This document shows positions 46,617 through 55,376 of a DNA stretch of 64,000 nt, in pieces; positions within the stretch are counted from its first letter, which is position 1, and each line of letters opens with the position of its first letter. The notes under the pieces are model-generated. The model ran no database searches. It saw only the letters and a list, made by a program, of their open reading frames with translations, and was not told the DNA's origin. Origin of the DNA: Stutzerimonas stutzeri. GTDB lineage: Bacteria > Pseudomonadota > Gammaproteobacteria > Pseudomonadales > Pseudomonadaceae. The stretch covers positions 62,001 through 126,000 of the forward strand of contig NZ_JAAMQZ010000009.1 of NCBI RefSeq assembly GCF_013522825.1. Direction: 5' to 3'. The position numbers and the translations under genes are program-made.

Positions 46617-47227
46617 ACGAGCCGGTAATTGAGTCGATCATGCAACCGACTCGAACGCCCCTGCCAGAACTCCATCCGTTCCGGAAGCAACCGATAACCG
46701 CCCCAGTGCGGCGGACAATGCGGCTGTTTGTCGAGAAACCGCTGCTCGGCTTCGGCCAGCATCCGCTCCAGTTCGGCTCGATCACGGATCACCCGGCTTT
46801 GCGGCGAAGCCCAGGCACCCAGGCGACTGCCCAGCGGTCGTACCTGATAGTAGGCGTCCGAATCGGCAGCACTGACCTTCTCGACTCGCCCCTCGATGCG
46901 CACCTGCCGTTCAAGGCTAGGCCAGAAGAAGGTCATCGCTGCAAACGGGCAGACCTCAAGCTGTTCGGCCTTGGCGCTTTCGTAGTTGCTGAAAAAGGTG
47001 AAGCCGCGTTCGTCCAGCGCCTTGAGCAGCAGCACGCGACAATGCGGACGACCCTGGGCATCGACCGTGGCCAGGGTCATGGCGTTCGGCTCGACCGGCA
47101 ACTGCTCGGTCTGCACGGCATCGCTGAACCACTGACGGAACAGGCCGAAAGGCTCGTTCGGCGCATTGGCTTCACTGAGTCCATTACGCGTGTAGTCGCG
47201 GCGCATATCGGCCAGGGTCTGGGTCAT
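46607..47227 (-). CDS. pdxH: Pyridoxamine 5'-phosphate oxidase
   Basis: FMN enzyme that oxidises pyridoxine/pyridoxamine 5'-phosphate to pyridoxal 5'-phosphate. The 206 residues start [17 protein letters not shown] and contain [33 protein letters not shown], and the C-terminal [19 protein letters not shown] with RLHDR. ATG 47227 is preferred; the ATG three codons earlier sits too close to the AGGA. Confidence 0.97.
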   Translation of the reverse strand: MTQTLADMRRDYTRNGLSEANAPNEPFGLFRQWFSDAVQTEQLPVEPNAMTLATVDAQGRPHCRVLLLKALDERGFTFFSNYESAKAEQLEVCPFAAMTFFWPSLERQVRIEGRVEKVSAADSDAYYQVRPLGSRLGAWASPQSRVIRDRAELERMLAEAEQRFLDKQPHCPPHWGGYRLLPERMEFWQGRSSRLHDRLNYRLVQV

Positions 47228-47344
47228 CGCAGGCATTCCTGAAACAGTCGGAGTCGAAGCTTAGTCGGTTTGGCGCCATACTCCGCTTGACTCAGCGCAA
47301 AACAAACCCAAACAGTTGCCTGCACAAGGCAGCAACGGCATGGG

Positions 47345-47977
47345 TTACTTGGCCTTGCTCACCTCGGCGGCTGCGACCTGAGTCTGCTCGGTCGGCGGCG
47401 TATTGTATTGACTGATCAGGGCGAGCAGCGTGGCTTGCGGTGCAAGCATCATCTCCACGCGACGATTCAACGCGCGGCCTTCTTCATGCTCGTTCGACGC
47501 TCGCGGCATATCCGAGCCCATGCCCCGAATGCGCAACCGGTCATGCTTGAGCCCGCTGAGGCGGAAGATAGCCGCCACGGCACCCGCGCGCTGGCGACTG
47601 ATGGTGCGATTGATTTCCAGCGAACCCGTGCTGTCCGCATGCCCCAGCACCACGACTGCAGTTTTCTCATCCCCTTCGACCATCTTCGCCACGCGGCTGA
47701 TCGGCCCCAGCGTCACTGGCAGCAACATGCCAGGGCGATCCGGGTTGAAGCTGGCATCCACTGGTGCCGTGACCACCAGCATCCCTTCCTTGCGCCGCTC
47801 GACTTCGAAACGGCTTTCTTTCAGGGCATCGCGCAGGCGTGGCTCGTAGTCATCCAGCCAGGCATGATCGATCACCGGTTCCGGCAGCGCCGCCGCTTCG
47901 GTTGGCTTCTCGCTTTTGGAACTGCAGCCGGCAAGGATCATGAGCAGGATCAGGGAGGTGCTTTTCAGCAGGTTCAT
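47345..47977 (-). CDS. OmpA-family lipoprotein
   Basis: Outer membrane lipoprotein of 210 residues that probably binds peptidoglycan. The signal peptide ends in LAGC (Cys18). The OmpA_C domain occupies about residues 80-190, with VVVLGHADSTGSLEINRTIS and NEHEEGRALNRRVEMML. It lies upstream of pdxH on the same strand but 117 bases apart. An AlgU-like promoter with a perfect -10 lies about 70 bases before its ATG, which would make it an envelope-stress gene. Confidence 0.88.
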   Translation of the reverse strand: MNLLKSTSLILLMILAGCSSKSEKPTEAAALPEPVIDHAWLDDYEPRLRDALKESRFEVERRKEGMLVVTAPVDASFNPDRPGMLLPVTLGPISRVAKMVEGDEKTAVVVLGHADSTGSLEINRTISRQRAGAVAAIFRLSGLKHDRLRIRGMGSDMPRASNEHEEGRALNRRVEMMLAPQATLLALISQYNTPPTEQTQVAAAEVSKAK

Positions 47978-48048
47978 GTAGCGGATTCCATGAATGTGAA
48001 TGTTGATGCGGCAGATAACGGGTGGGACAGCTTAAGCAAGGATTTGCT

Positions 48049-48075
48049 TCAGATTGTGGACGCAGGTCCTTGTTC
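48049..48075 (-). promoter_or_regulatory. Candidate AlgU/RpoE promoter of the OmpA-like lipoprotein gene
   Basis: On the minus strand GAACAA (48075-48070), exactly 16 bases, then TCTGA (48053-48049). The -10 is a perfect match to GAACTT-N16-TCTGA and the -35 matches four of six. Start near 48043, about 66 bases before the ATG. Confidence 0.55.
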
Positions 48076-48109
48076 TGAAAAGTCGTGTTGGCACAAACAG
48101 ACGAGCGGC

Positions 48110-49258
48110 TCAGCCCAGACAGGCGTTCACCACCCGCGCCAGACGCTGCGCTCGCGGGTCCATCAGCACATAAGGCCCCAGGGTATTGGTGACAAAACCG
48201 AATGCCAGTTCACGCTGCGGATCGGCGAAGCCAATGCAGCCGCCCGCGCCCGGATGGCCAAAGGCGCCCGGCCCCATGCCGAAGGTAGCATTGGCCACAC
48301 CCGGCTGGTCCAGCCAGCAACCCAGAGCGAAGCGGGTGCGCGCCAGCAGGGTGCGATCTTCGCCGATACTGTGCTCGCGTGTCATTTCCGTAAGCGACAT
48401 CGGATCAAGCAGGTCGCCGTTCAGCAGCCCCTGGTAAAAGCCTGCCAGTGAGCGCGCATTGCCATGCCCGTTGGCCGCAGGCTGCGTCATGCGTCGCCAT
48501 TCAGGCTTGTTGGCGCTGTTCATGACCGACGGCGGATTGGTGAAGGCCCGCCCCGTGAGCGACTGCGGATCGCCCATCATCGCCTTGAGCAGGCGCTGGC
48601 TGGCCTCATCGCCAAAGTTGTTCTTCTGCCGTGTCAGGTAGGCGACACGATGGTCCTCGGCGGCATCGAGCCCGATATGCAGATCCAGATTCAGCGGGCG
48701 GGCGATGCGCGCCACTATCGCCTCGCCCGGCTCACGCCCATCGGCGCGACGAATCAGCTCGCCCAGCAGCCAGCCATAGGTGATCGCGGCGTAGCCATGC
48801 CCTTCGCCCGGCGTCCACCACGGGCGCTCGGCGGCCAGCGCGGCAACCATGGTGTCCCAGTCGTACAGCGCCTCAGCGGGCAACGGCTGACGAATCGCCG
48901 GCAACCCGGCCTGATGGCTGAGCAAGTGGCGCAGGGTGATGTCCCGCTTGCCGTTTGCGGCAAATTCGGGCCACAACCGTGCAACCGGTGCATCGAACTG
49001 GAGCTTGCCCTCCTCCACCAACTGCATCGCCGCCACGGCGGTGAGGGTCTTGGTGCAGGAAAACAGATTGACCAGGGTGTCACTTTGCCAGACCTGCTCG
49101 CCGGCATTGTCGGCGCTGCCGGCCCAGAGATCGACCAGGGTTTCACCGCCAATCATCACGCAAACCGCCGCGCCACGCTGGCCGGTCTGTTCGAACAATT
49201 CCTCAAAACAGTCCCTGACCGCCTCGAAACGCAAATCGAAATAGCCCTGAATCTGCAT
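48110..49258 (-). CDS. Serine hydrolase/esterase of the class C beta-lactamase fold (EstB-like)
   Basis: Cytoplasmic protein of 382 residues with no signal peptide, which argues against a real beta-lactamase. Seen: the nucleophile motif Ser67-Cys-Thr-Lys70, the conserved Tyr region EGHGYAAITYGWLLGELI near residues 153-168, and a C-terminal GHPGAGG in place of the KTG box, typical of family VIII esterases. ATG 49258 has GGAGAA eight bases upstream. dinG ends 34 bases before on the same strand, so they are probably co-transcribed. Confidence 0.87.
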   Translation of the reverse strand: MQIQGYFDLRFEAVRDCFEELFEQTGQRGAAVCVMIGGETLVDLWAGSADNAGEQVWQSDTLVNLFSCTKTLTAVAAMQLVEEGKLQFDAPVARLWPEFAANGKRDITLRHLLSHQAGLPAIRQPLPAEALYDWDTMVAALAAERPWWTPGEGHGYAAITYGWLLGELIRRADGREPGEAIVARIARPLNLDLHIGLDAAEDHRVAYLTRQKNNFGDEASQRLLKAMMGDPQSLTGRAFTNPPSVMNSANKPEWRRMTQPAANGHGNARSLAGFYQGLLNGDLLDPMSLTEMTREHSIGEDRTLLARTRFALGCWLDQPGVANATFGMGPGAFGHPGAGGCIGFADPQRELAFGFVTNTLGPYVLMDPRAQRLARVVNACLG

Positions 49259-49292
49259 GTGTTCGCTTCTCCGATAATATTCAGCGGGCCTG

Positions 49293-51437
49293 CTAGCCGA
49301 TTTCCCGGCGAAACGGCGGCAACGCATTGAGAATCGCCTTGCCATAACGCTGGGTCACCACCCGCCGGTCGAGCAGGGTTATGGTGCCGCGATCCTCTTC
49401 GCTACGCAGCAACCGACCACAGGCCTGCACCAGGCGCAGGGAGGCATCCGGCACTGCGATCTCCATGAACGGATTGCCGCCGCGCGCCTCGATCCACTCC
49501 GCCAGCGCCGCCTCGACCGGGTCGTCGGGCACCGCAAAGGGGATTTTGGCAATCACCACATGCTCGCAGTAAGCGCCGGGCAGATCGACCCCCTCGGAAA
49601 AGCTGGCCAGCCCGAAGAGCACACTGTCCTGGCCCTCGTCCACACGCGCCTTGTGCTTGTTGAGGGTTTCCTGCTTGGACAGGTTGCCCTGGATAAGCAC
49701 CCGCTTGCGCCAGTCGCGCTCCAGGCCATCGAATACATCCTGCATCTGCTTGCGCGACGAGAACAGCACAAGAGTGCCGCGTGAACCTTCCACCAGTTGC
49801 GGCAGTTCGCGCACGATGGCCGCGGTATGCGCCGTGGCGTCACGCGGATCGGCATTCAGATCAGGGACCCGCAGCACGCCGGCGTCGGCATGCTGGAAGG
49901 GGCTCGGCACCACGGCGGTCACCGCGCAGCGCGGCAGGCCGGCGCGCATGCGATAACGGTCGAAACTGTTCAGCGCGGTGAGCGTCGCGGAAGTCACCAG
50001 CGCGCCGTAGCAGACGTTCCACAGATTGCGCCGCAGGGTTTCAGCCGCGAGGATCGGGCTGGCATTGACCTCGATATCGAACAGCGCGCCGCCCTCGGCC
50101 AGCGTCAGCCAGCGGGCCATCGGCGGACTGTCTTCGGGATCGTCGACGGTGAATGCGGTCCACAGCTCCCAGTTGCCCTGGGCACGTGTCAGCAGGCTGC
50201 CGAACAGCGGATACCATTCCTCGGCCTGATGACTGGCAATGCCGACCCCGGACTCGCCATCCATCGCTTCCTTGAGCAGCTCGGCCAGGCGCGTGAACAG
50301 ATCGGTCAGTTTGGAAAAACCCTTCTTCAGCTCGACGCCCATTTCAAGCAGATGCTCGGGCACCACGCCGCCAACGAACCGGTGCCTGGGCCGCTCTCGG
50401 CCCTCCATGTCCTCGCCGGCCTTGAAATCGGCCAGCTGTTCGCAGGCGCTGAACATGAACTGCTGCTGGCCGCGCAGATCGCGGGCGATTTCCGGCACCG
50501 CCTCGATCAATCGCCCCATATCGCCTGGCAAGGGATGCTGGGCCAGCAGTTTGGTCAGATTCTTTTCGACCTGGCCAAGCCAGTCTGCCGTGGAGCGCAG
50601 GCGGGTGAAATGGGCGAAATGGCCGATGGCCTTGTCCGGCAGATGGTGGCCTTCGTCGAACACATAAAGCGTGTCACGCGGATCGGGCAGTACCGCGCCG
50701 CCGCCCAGCGCCAGGTCGGCCAGCACCATGTCGTGGTTGGTCACGATCACATCGACCTTGGTCATGCCTTCGCGGGCCTTGTAGAAGGCGCACTGCTGGA
50801 AATTCGGGCAGTGGCGACCCGTGCACTGACTGTGATCGGTAGTCAATCGCGCCCAGTCGGGGTCGGCCAGTTCTTCCGGCCAGCTGTCGCGGTCACCATC
50901 CCAGCGATTGCCGGCGAGCTTCTCGATCATGTTGCCGAAGAGCTTCTGGCTGCGCTCGTCCACATCGATGCGAAAGCCCTCCTCCTCGAACAGCTGAGCG
51001 GTGGCGCTTTGCGCCTGGCCTTCCTGCAACAGCACATCGAGCTTGGACAGGCACAGATAGCGACCACGCCCCTTGGCCAGCGCGAAGGAAAAGTTCAGGC
51101 CGCTGTTGCGCATCAGATCCGGCAGATCCTTGTGCACGATCTGCTCCTGCAAGGCGACCGTGGCGGTGGCGATGACCAGCCGCTTGCCAGCCGCCCTGGC
51201 CGCAGGAATCGCCGCCAGACTGTAGGCGACCGTCTTGCCGGTCCCGGTGCCGGCCTCGACCGCGACGACTGCAGGTTCGCCATCACGACGGCCTTCGTCG
51301 TCAGCCTTGATCGCGCCCAGCACTTTCGCCACCTCGGCAATCATCAGGCGCTGGCCATAACGAGGCTTCAGGTTTTTGGCCTCGAGAAAGCGGGAGTAGG
51401 CGCCCTGGATCTGGGTCTTGAGTTCAGTGCTGAGCAT
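49293..51437 (-). CDS. dinG: ATP-dependent DNA helicase DinG
   Basis: Superfamily 2 5'-3' helicase of the XPD/DinG type that unwinds DNA and resolves R-loops and G-quadruplexes. The 714 residues have Walker A EAGTGTGKT near residue 55, four iron-sulfur cysteines between motifs Ia and II (YLC, then CTGRHCPNFQQCAFYKA), motif II VFDEGHHL (a DEGH variant) and motif VI ACGRLLRSEEDRG. ATG 51437 is chosen from conservation. No clear LexA box was seen in the short gap upstream. Confidence 0.96.
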   Translation of the reverse strand: MLSTELKTQIQGAYSRFLEAKNLKPRYGQRLMIAEVAKVLGAIKADDEGRRDGEPAVVAVEAGTGTGKTVAYSLAAIPAARAAGKRLVIATATVALQEQIVHKDLPDLMRNSGLNFSFALAKGRGRYLCLSKLDVLLQEGQAQSATAQLFEEEGFRIDVDERSQKLFGNMIEKLAGNRWDGDRDSWPEELADPDWARLTTDHSQCTGRHCPNFQQCAFYKAREGMTKVDVIVTNHDMVLADLALGGGAVLPDPRDTLYVFDEGHHLPDKAIGHFAHFTRLRSTADWLGQVEKNLTKLLAQHPLPGDMGRLIEAVPEIARDLRGQQQFMFSACEQLADFKAGEDMEGRERPRHRFVGGVVPEHLLEMGVELKKGFSKLTDLFTRLAELLKEAMDGESGVGIASHQAEEWYPLFGSLLTRAQGNWELWTAFTVDDPEDSPPMARWLTLAEGGALFDIEVNASPILAAETLRRNLWNVCYGALVTSATLTALNSFDRYRMRAGLPRCAVTAVVPSPFQHADAGVLRVPDLNADPRDATAHTAAIVRELPQLVEGSRGTLVLFSSRKQMQDVFDGLERDWRKRVLIQGNLSKQETLNKHKARVDEGQDSVLFGLASFSEGVDLPGAYCEHVVIAKIPFAVPDDPVEAALAEWIEARGGNPFMEIAVPDASLRLVQACGRLLRSEEDRGTITLLDRRVVTQRYGKAILNALPPFRREIG

Positions 51438-51458
51438 GGGCGTGGGGGCTGTATATAT

Positions 51459-51487
51459 TTTCAGTACTTCGAAGGGATGGCTATGAT
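51459..51487 (+). promoter_or_regulatory. Candidate promoter of the CopD-like gene
   Basis: TTTCAG (51459-51464), a 17-base spacer and TATGAT (51482-51487) form a plausible sigma-70 promoter, followed by a GC-rich stretch, 35 bases before the ATG. AT-rich sequence at 51452-51460 may serve dinG on the other strand. Confidence 0.35.
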
Positions 51488-51522
51488 AGCGCGCGTTTCC
51501 CCAACTGCCACCGGAGATTTCC

Positions 51523-51987
51523 ATGACCCCTTTCGCCCTGCTCTATTCGCTGCATGTACTGGCCGCCATGGTCTGGGTAGGCGGCATGTTCTTCGCCTGG
51601 ATGGTGCTGCGCCCTGCCGCCGTGTCCGAACTGCAGCCGCCCGAACGCCTGAAACTCTGGGCCGAGGTATTTCGTCGTTTCTTCCAGTGGGTCTGGGCCG
51701 CGGTGCTGCTGTTGCCGATCAGCGGTATCGGCCTCTGGCACATGCGTTTCGACAGCCTGGTCGCGGCGCCTCGCTATGTGCATGTCATGGCGGGCCTGTT
51801 CCTGGTCATGCTGGCGCTGTTCCTGCGCATCCAGATGCTGCAGCTTCCCCAACTCAAGCGCGCAATTGCCGCGCAGAACTGGCCTGAAGGCGGCGCAACC
51901 CTGGGGCGCATTCGCCGGCTGGTAGGCATCAACCTGTTGCTGGGGCTGGGCGTGGTGGTGCTGGCCAGTGCTCGTCCGCTGTTCTAA
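51523..51987 (+). CDS. CopD-like integral membrane protein
   Basis: Protein of 154 residues with four membrane helices (about residues 4-28, 52-72, 85-105, 132-150). The N-terminal LLYSLHVLAAMVWVGGMFFA with its His, and the YVHVMAGLFLV His, are typical of the CopD/YphA-like four-helix family with paired histidines; a haem- or copper-related role is possible but unproven. It is divergent from dinG. ATG 51523 has GGAG upstream. Confidence 0.8.
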   Translation: MTPFALLYSLHVLAAMVWVGGMFFAWMVLRPAAVSELQPPERLKLWAEVFRRFFQWVWAAVLLLPISGIGLWHMRFDSLVAAPRYVHVMAGLFLVMLALFLRIQMLQLPQLKRAIAAQNWPEGGATLGRIRRLVGINLLLGLGVVVLASARPLF

Positions 51988-52000
51988 CAGTTTTTTTCAC

Positions 52001-52031
52001 GCATGAAAAAGCCGGGCGAGGTGCCCGGCTT
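52001..52031 (-). terminator. Terminator of the OmpA-like gene
   Basis: AAGCCGGGC (52009-52017), five-base loop, GCCCGGCTT (52023-52031): a perfect 9-bp stem with a T run on the minus strand, starting 19 bases after the OmpA-like gene's stop. The plus strand lacks a good T run after the stem, so it mainly serves the minus strand. Confidence 0.88.
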
Positions 52032-52049
52032 CGTGGTTTCACCAGTCCG

Positions 52050-52688
52050 TCAAGGACGCGCTTCTACCTCGGCTTCCACGCGGCGGTTGATGGCGCGGCC
52101 TTCCGCGGTCGAGTTGTCGGCAACCGGGCGGGATTCACCATAGCCGACTGCGTCGACACGGCTGGCATCGAGGCCGTGCTGATTGACCAGCACATCGCGC
52201 ACGGCATTGGCCCGACGCTCGGACAGGCGCTGGTTGTAGGCGTCAGTGCCTACCGAGTCGGTGTGGCCTTCAACGACGGTGGAGGTCTGGCCGTACTGCT
52301 TCATGAAGTCCGCCAGATCCTGGATGTCGCTCATGCTGTCCTGCTTGACCACGGCGCGATCGAAATCGAATTTGACGTCAAGTTCGACACGCACAGGCTC
52401 GGCCATCGGCTCGGGTTCCGGCTCGGCAACCGGGGTGGGTTCGACCGTCTCGACCAGCGCGACGGTCTGCTCCTCGGTGCCGTTGGCCCAGCAATAAGCC
52501 GCGCCTACGCCTGCACCAATCAACGCCCCGTAACCGGTGTAGGTACTGCTTTCTATCGCGCCCAGGGCCGCCCCCGTCACGCCGCCGACCGCAGCGCAGG
52601 TGGGCCAATCCTGTTTTTGTACTCCTGCACAACCGGCCAGAAAGGTGGTCATTACAATCACGGGTACTGCTGTCCGTAAGCTACTCAT
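52050..52688 (-). CDS. OmpA-family lipoprotein with glycine-rich segment
   Basis: Outer membrane lipoprotein of 212 residues. Lipobox LAGC (Cys20), then a glycine-zipper-like segment (GGVTGAALGAIESSTYTGYG), a Pro-Glu-rich linker (PTPVAEPEPEPMAEP) and a C-terminal OmpA peptidoglycan-binding domain from about residue 100 (FDFDRAVVKQDS, VEGHTDSVGTDAYNQRLSE, YGESRPVADN). ATG 52688 has AGGAGG upstream. The 268-base gap to the divergent YchJ gene (52689-52956) shows no clear promoter. Confidence 0.92.
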   Translation of the reverse strand: MSSLRTAVPVIVMTTFLAGCAGVQKQDWPTCAAVGGVTGAALGAIESSTYTGYGALIGAGVGAAYCWANGTEEQTVALVETVEPTPVAEPEPEPMAEPVRVELDVKFDFDRAVVKQDSMSDIQDLADFMKQYGQTSTVVEGHTDSVGTDAYNQRLSERRANAVRDVLVNQHGLDASRVDAVGYGESRPVADNSTAEGRAINRRVEAEVEARP

Positions 52689-52956
52689 CGGTAAAGCCTC
52701 CTGGTTTGAAATCGGCTAGAGCGCATGCAGCAAGCACAAGCGGCTCCAGTTAGAACGAGACTAGGCCGGCAAGCGCCGCCGCGCTAGTCTTTAAGCCCAT
52801 AGAGGCTGCAAAAAGACGCGCAGGCCGCAACAACGAACGAACAGGCCCTGCTCACTGCATGTGTGACCCGCCTGGGCGCTAGCAGGTTCCGAATCGTTGA
52901 CGTGCAAACCGGGTCTGATCCACAGCTGCCGAAACAAGACTGATAGTGAGTGAACG

Positions 52957-53442
52957 ATGAACATTGAGAATCCCGGCAATGCCAGTTGCCCCTGCGGCAG
53001 CGGCGACATACTCGGTGCCTGCTGCGGGCGCTATCACGCCGGAGCACCGGCACCCAGCGCGGAATTGCTGATGCGCTCGCGTTACAGCGCCTATGTACTG
53101 GGCCTGATCGATTACCTGCAGGCTACCACCCTGCCTGCCCAGCAAGCATCGCTGGACCTGCAGTCAATGCGAGACTGGAGCGCCGCCAGCACCTGGCTGG
53201 GGCTGGAGGTGGAGCATAGCCAGGTACTCGGCGGCCAGCCGGAACATGCTCTGGTGACCTTCACCGCCCGCTGGCACGACCAGACGGGAGAGCACGCCCA
53301 ACACGAGCGTTCGGCTTTTGTGCAACATGGCGGCCAGTGGTATTTCATCGATCCGACCGTTGCGCTGAAAGCAGGCCGGAACGATCCCTGCCCATGCGGC
53401 AGCGAGCAGAAGTTCAAGAAATGTTGCGCGGCCTATCTATGA
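52957..53442 (+). CDS. YchJ/UPF0225 family SEC-C motif protein
   Basis: Cytoplasmic protein of 161 residues with a zinc-binding SEC-C motif at each end ([17 protein letters not shown] at the N-terminus, [13 protein letters not shown] at the C-terminus) around an NTF2-like YchJ domain ([17 protein letters not shown]). Function unknown; SEC-C motifs are found in SecA and other metal-binding or nucleic acid-associated proteins. fpr converges on it with a 54-base gap. Confidence 0.93.
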   Translation: MNIENPGNASCPCGSGDILGACCGRYHAGAPAPSAELLMRSRYSAYVLGLIDYLQATTLPAQQASLDLQSMRDWSAASTWLGLEVEHSQVLGGQPEHALVTFTARWHDQTGEHAQHERSAFVQHGGQWYFIDPTVALKAGRNDPCPCGSEQKFKKCCAAYL

Positions 53443-53496
53443 AAAAGGCCGGCAGACGCATCGCGCCAGCCAGCCTTCGTCAATACGTGCGAGCTG

Positions 53497-54273
53497 CTAC
53501 TTCTCGACGAAGGCCCGCTCGATCAGGTAATGCCCCGGATCGCCCATTCGCGGCGAAGCCTTGAGTCCGAAGCTGTTCAACACTTCGCTGGTTTCGCTCA
53601 GCATGCTCGGGCTGCCGCAGATCATCGCGCGGTCATCCTCGGGATTGATCGGTGGCAGGCCGATGTCACGGAACAGCTTGCCACTGCGCATCAGATCGGT
53701 GAGCCGGCCCTGATTCTCGAAGGGTTCGCGCGTGACCGTCGGGTAGTAGATCAGCTTCTCCTTCAGCGCTTCGCCGAAAAACTCGTTTTGCGGAAGATGG
53801 CTGGTGATGAAATCACGGTAGGCGACCTCGTTGACGTAGCGCACACCATGTACGAGCACGACCTTCTCGAAGCGCTCATAGACTTCCGGGTCCTGGATGA
53901 CGCTCATGAAAGGTGCGAGACCGGTACCGGTACTGAGCAGATACAGGTGCTTGCCCGGCAGCAGATCATCGAGCACCAGGGTGCCGGTCGGCTTGCGACT
54001 GATCATCAGCGAATCCCCTTCCTGGAGATGCTGCAGACGCGATGTCAGCGGCCCATCCGGCACCTTGATGCTGAAGAACTCCAGGTGCTCTTCGTAGTTC
54101 GGACTGGCAATGCTGTAAGCCCGCATCAGGGGGCGGCCTGCCACCTCCAGGCCGATCATTACGAACTGGCCATTCTCGAAGCGCAGCCCGGGATTGCGGG
54201 TGGTTTTGAAACTGAACAGCGTGTCGTTCCAGTGATGCACACTGAGGACTCGCTCGACGTTCAGGTTGCTCAT
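53497..54273 (-). CDS. fpr: Ferredoxin-NADP+ reductase
   Basis: FAD enzyme exchanging electrons between NADPH and ferredoxin/flavodoxin, used in redox stress and iron metabolism. The 258 residues contain the FAD motif RAYSIASP near residue 51, the NADP region LLSTGTGLAPFMSVI and MICGSPSML, and end in AFVEK, typical of the subclass I bacterial enzymes. It is divergent from finR, with a perfect dyad between them. Confidence 0.97.
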   Translation of the reverse strand: MSNLNVERVLSVHHWNDTLFSFKTTRNPGLRFENGQFVMIGLEVAGRPLMRAYSIASPNYEEHLEFFSIKVPDGPLTSRLQHLQEGDSLMISRKPTGTLVLDDLLPGKHLYLLSTGTGLAPFMSVIQDPEVYERFEKVVLVHGVRYVNEVAYRDFITSHLPQNEFFGEALKEKLIYYPTVTREPFENQGRLTDLMRSGKLFRDIGLPPINPEDDRAMICGSPSMLSETSEVLNSFGLKASPRMGDPGHYLIERAFVEK

Positions 54274-54336
54274 GTATGAATACCCCTTCTAGTGCGCGAT
54301 GGCGCATCAAATCTATGCGAAGTCTAGCGGGACGAC

Positions 54337-54359
54337 TAATATTCGTTAAATGAATATTA
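54337..54359. promoter_or_regulatory. Candidate FinR operator, perfect 8-bp dyad
   Basis: TAATATTC-N7-GAATATTA is a perfect inverted repeat of the T-N11-A LysR type, lying 64 bases upstream of fpr and 28 upstream of finR. Position and symmetry strongly suggest the LysR binding site. Confidence 0.65.
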
Positions 54360-54386
54360 ACGATATGCTTTATCGGTTATATAGAT

Positions 54387-55313
54387 ATGCACTTTACTTT
54401 GAGGCAACTTCAGGTATTCGTTTCCGTCGCCCGCCAGGAGAGCGTTTCACGCGCGGCGCAAAGCCTGGCGCTTTCGCAATCGGCGACCAGCACTTCGCTG
54501 GCCGAGCTGGAACGCCAGTCCGGCTGCCAGCTGTTCGACCGCGCCGGCAAACGCCTGTGGCTCAACGCCCTGGGCCGCCAGTTGCTGCCGCAGGCAGTGA
54601 GCCTGCTCGACCAGGCCAAGGCCATCGAGGACCTGCTTGCCGGCAAGACAGGCTTTGGCTCCCTCCATGTCGGAGCGACGCTGACTATCGGCAATTATCT
54701 CGCGACCCTGCTGATCGGCAGCTTCATGCAGCGCCACCCCGAATGCCGGGTGAAACTGCACGTTCAAAACACGGCGCACATTGTCCAGCAGGTCGCGCAA
54801 TATGAACTTGATCTGGGCCTGATCGAAGGCGATTGCCAGCACCCCGATATAGAGGTGCTGCCCTGGGTCGAAGATGAGCTGGTAGTGTTCTGCGCGCCGC
54901 AGCATCCTCTGGCCGGGCGTTCGATGATCACGCTGGAAGACTTGTCACGAGAAGCCTGGATTCTGCGTGAACAGGGCTCGGGAACCCGGCGAACCTTCGA
55001 CCACGCCATTGACAGCCACTCGCTCAGACTCAATATCCGCCTCGAACTGGAGCACACCGAAGCAATCAAGCGCGCCGTCGAGTCAGGGCTGGGGATCGGC
55101 TGCATATCCCGCCTGGCGCTGCGCGATGCTTTTCGACGCGGGAGTCTGGTGGCGCTGGAAACACCCGATCTGGACCTGACCCGGCAGTTCAATTTCATCT
55201 GGCATGCGCAGAAGTACCAGACAGCCGCCATGCGCGAATTTACCGAACTGTGTCAGGCACTTACCGAGGGGGTGCGGCGCAGCGACGAAATAGTGCTGCC
55301 GGCAATTGCCTGA
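54387..55313 (+). CDS. finR: LysR-family regulator FinR
   Basis: LysR-type transcription factor of 308 residues: N-terminal HTH (RQLQVFVSVARQESVSRAA through LSQSATSTSLAELE) and C-terminal effector domain. Divergent from fpr, the arrangement reported for FinR in P. putida and P. aeruginosa, where it activates fpr under superoxide or oxidative stress. Identity follows from synteny; the LysR family is clear. Confidence 0.9.
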   Translation: MHFTLRQLQVFVSVARQESVSRAAQSLALSQSATSTSLAELERQSGCQLFDRAGKRLWLNALGRQLLPQAVSLLDQAKAIEDLLAGKTGFGSLHVGATLTIGNYLATLLIGSFMQRHPECRVKLHVQNTAHIVQQVAQYELDLGLIEGDCQHPDIEVLPWVEDELVVFCAPQHPLAGRSMITLEDLSREAWILREQGSGTRRTFDHAIDSHSLRLNIRLELEHTEAIKRAVESGLGIGCISRLALRDAFRRGSLVALETPDLDLTRQFNFIWHAQKYQTAAMREFTELCQALTEGVRRSDEIVLPAIA

Positions 55314-55376
55314 GCAACGCCGGCACTGCATGCCATGCACCGAAGCTTCGCGCCAGTCAAGGCAACCAGGCCGTCA

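Noticed and set aside
48110-49258. Antibiotic-resistance beta-lactamase.
   Set aside because: No signal peptide and no KTG box; the HPGAGG motif and SCTK nucleophile fit EstB-type esterases.
49797-51887. Plus-strand frame of almost 700 codons opposite dinG.
   Set aside because: Shadow of dinG; it also overlaps the CopD-like gene in another frame and has low-complexity composition.
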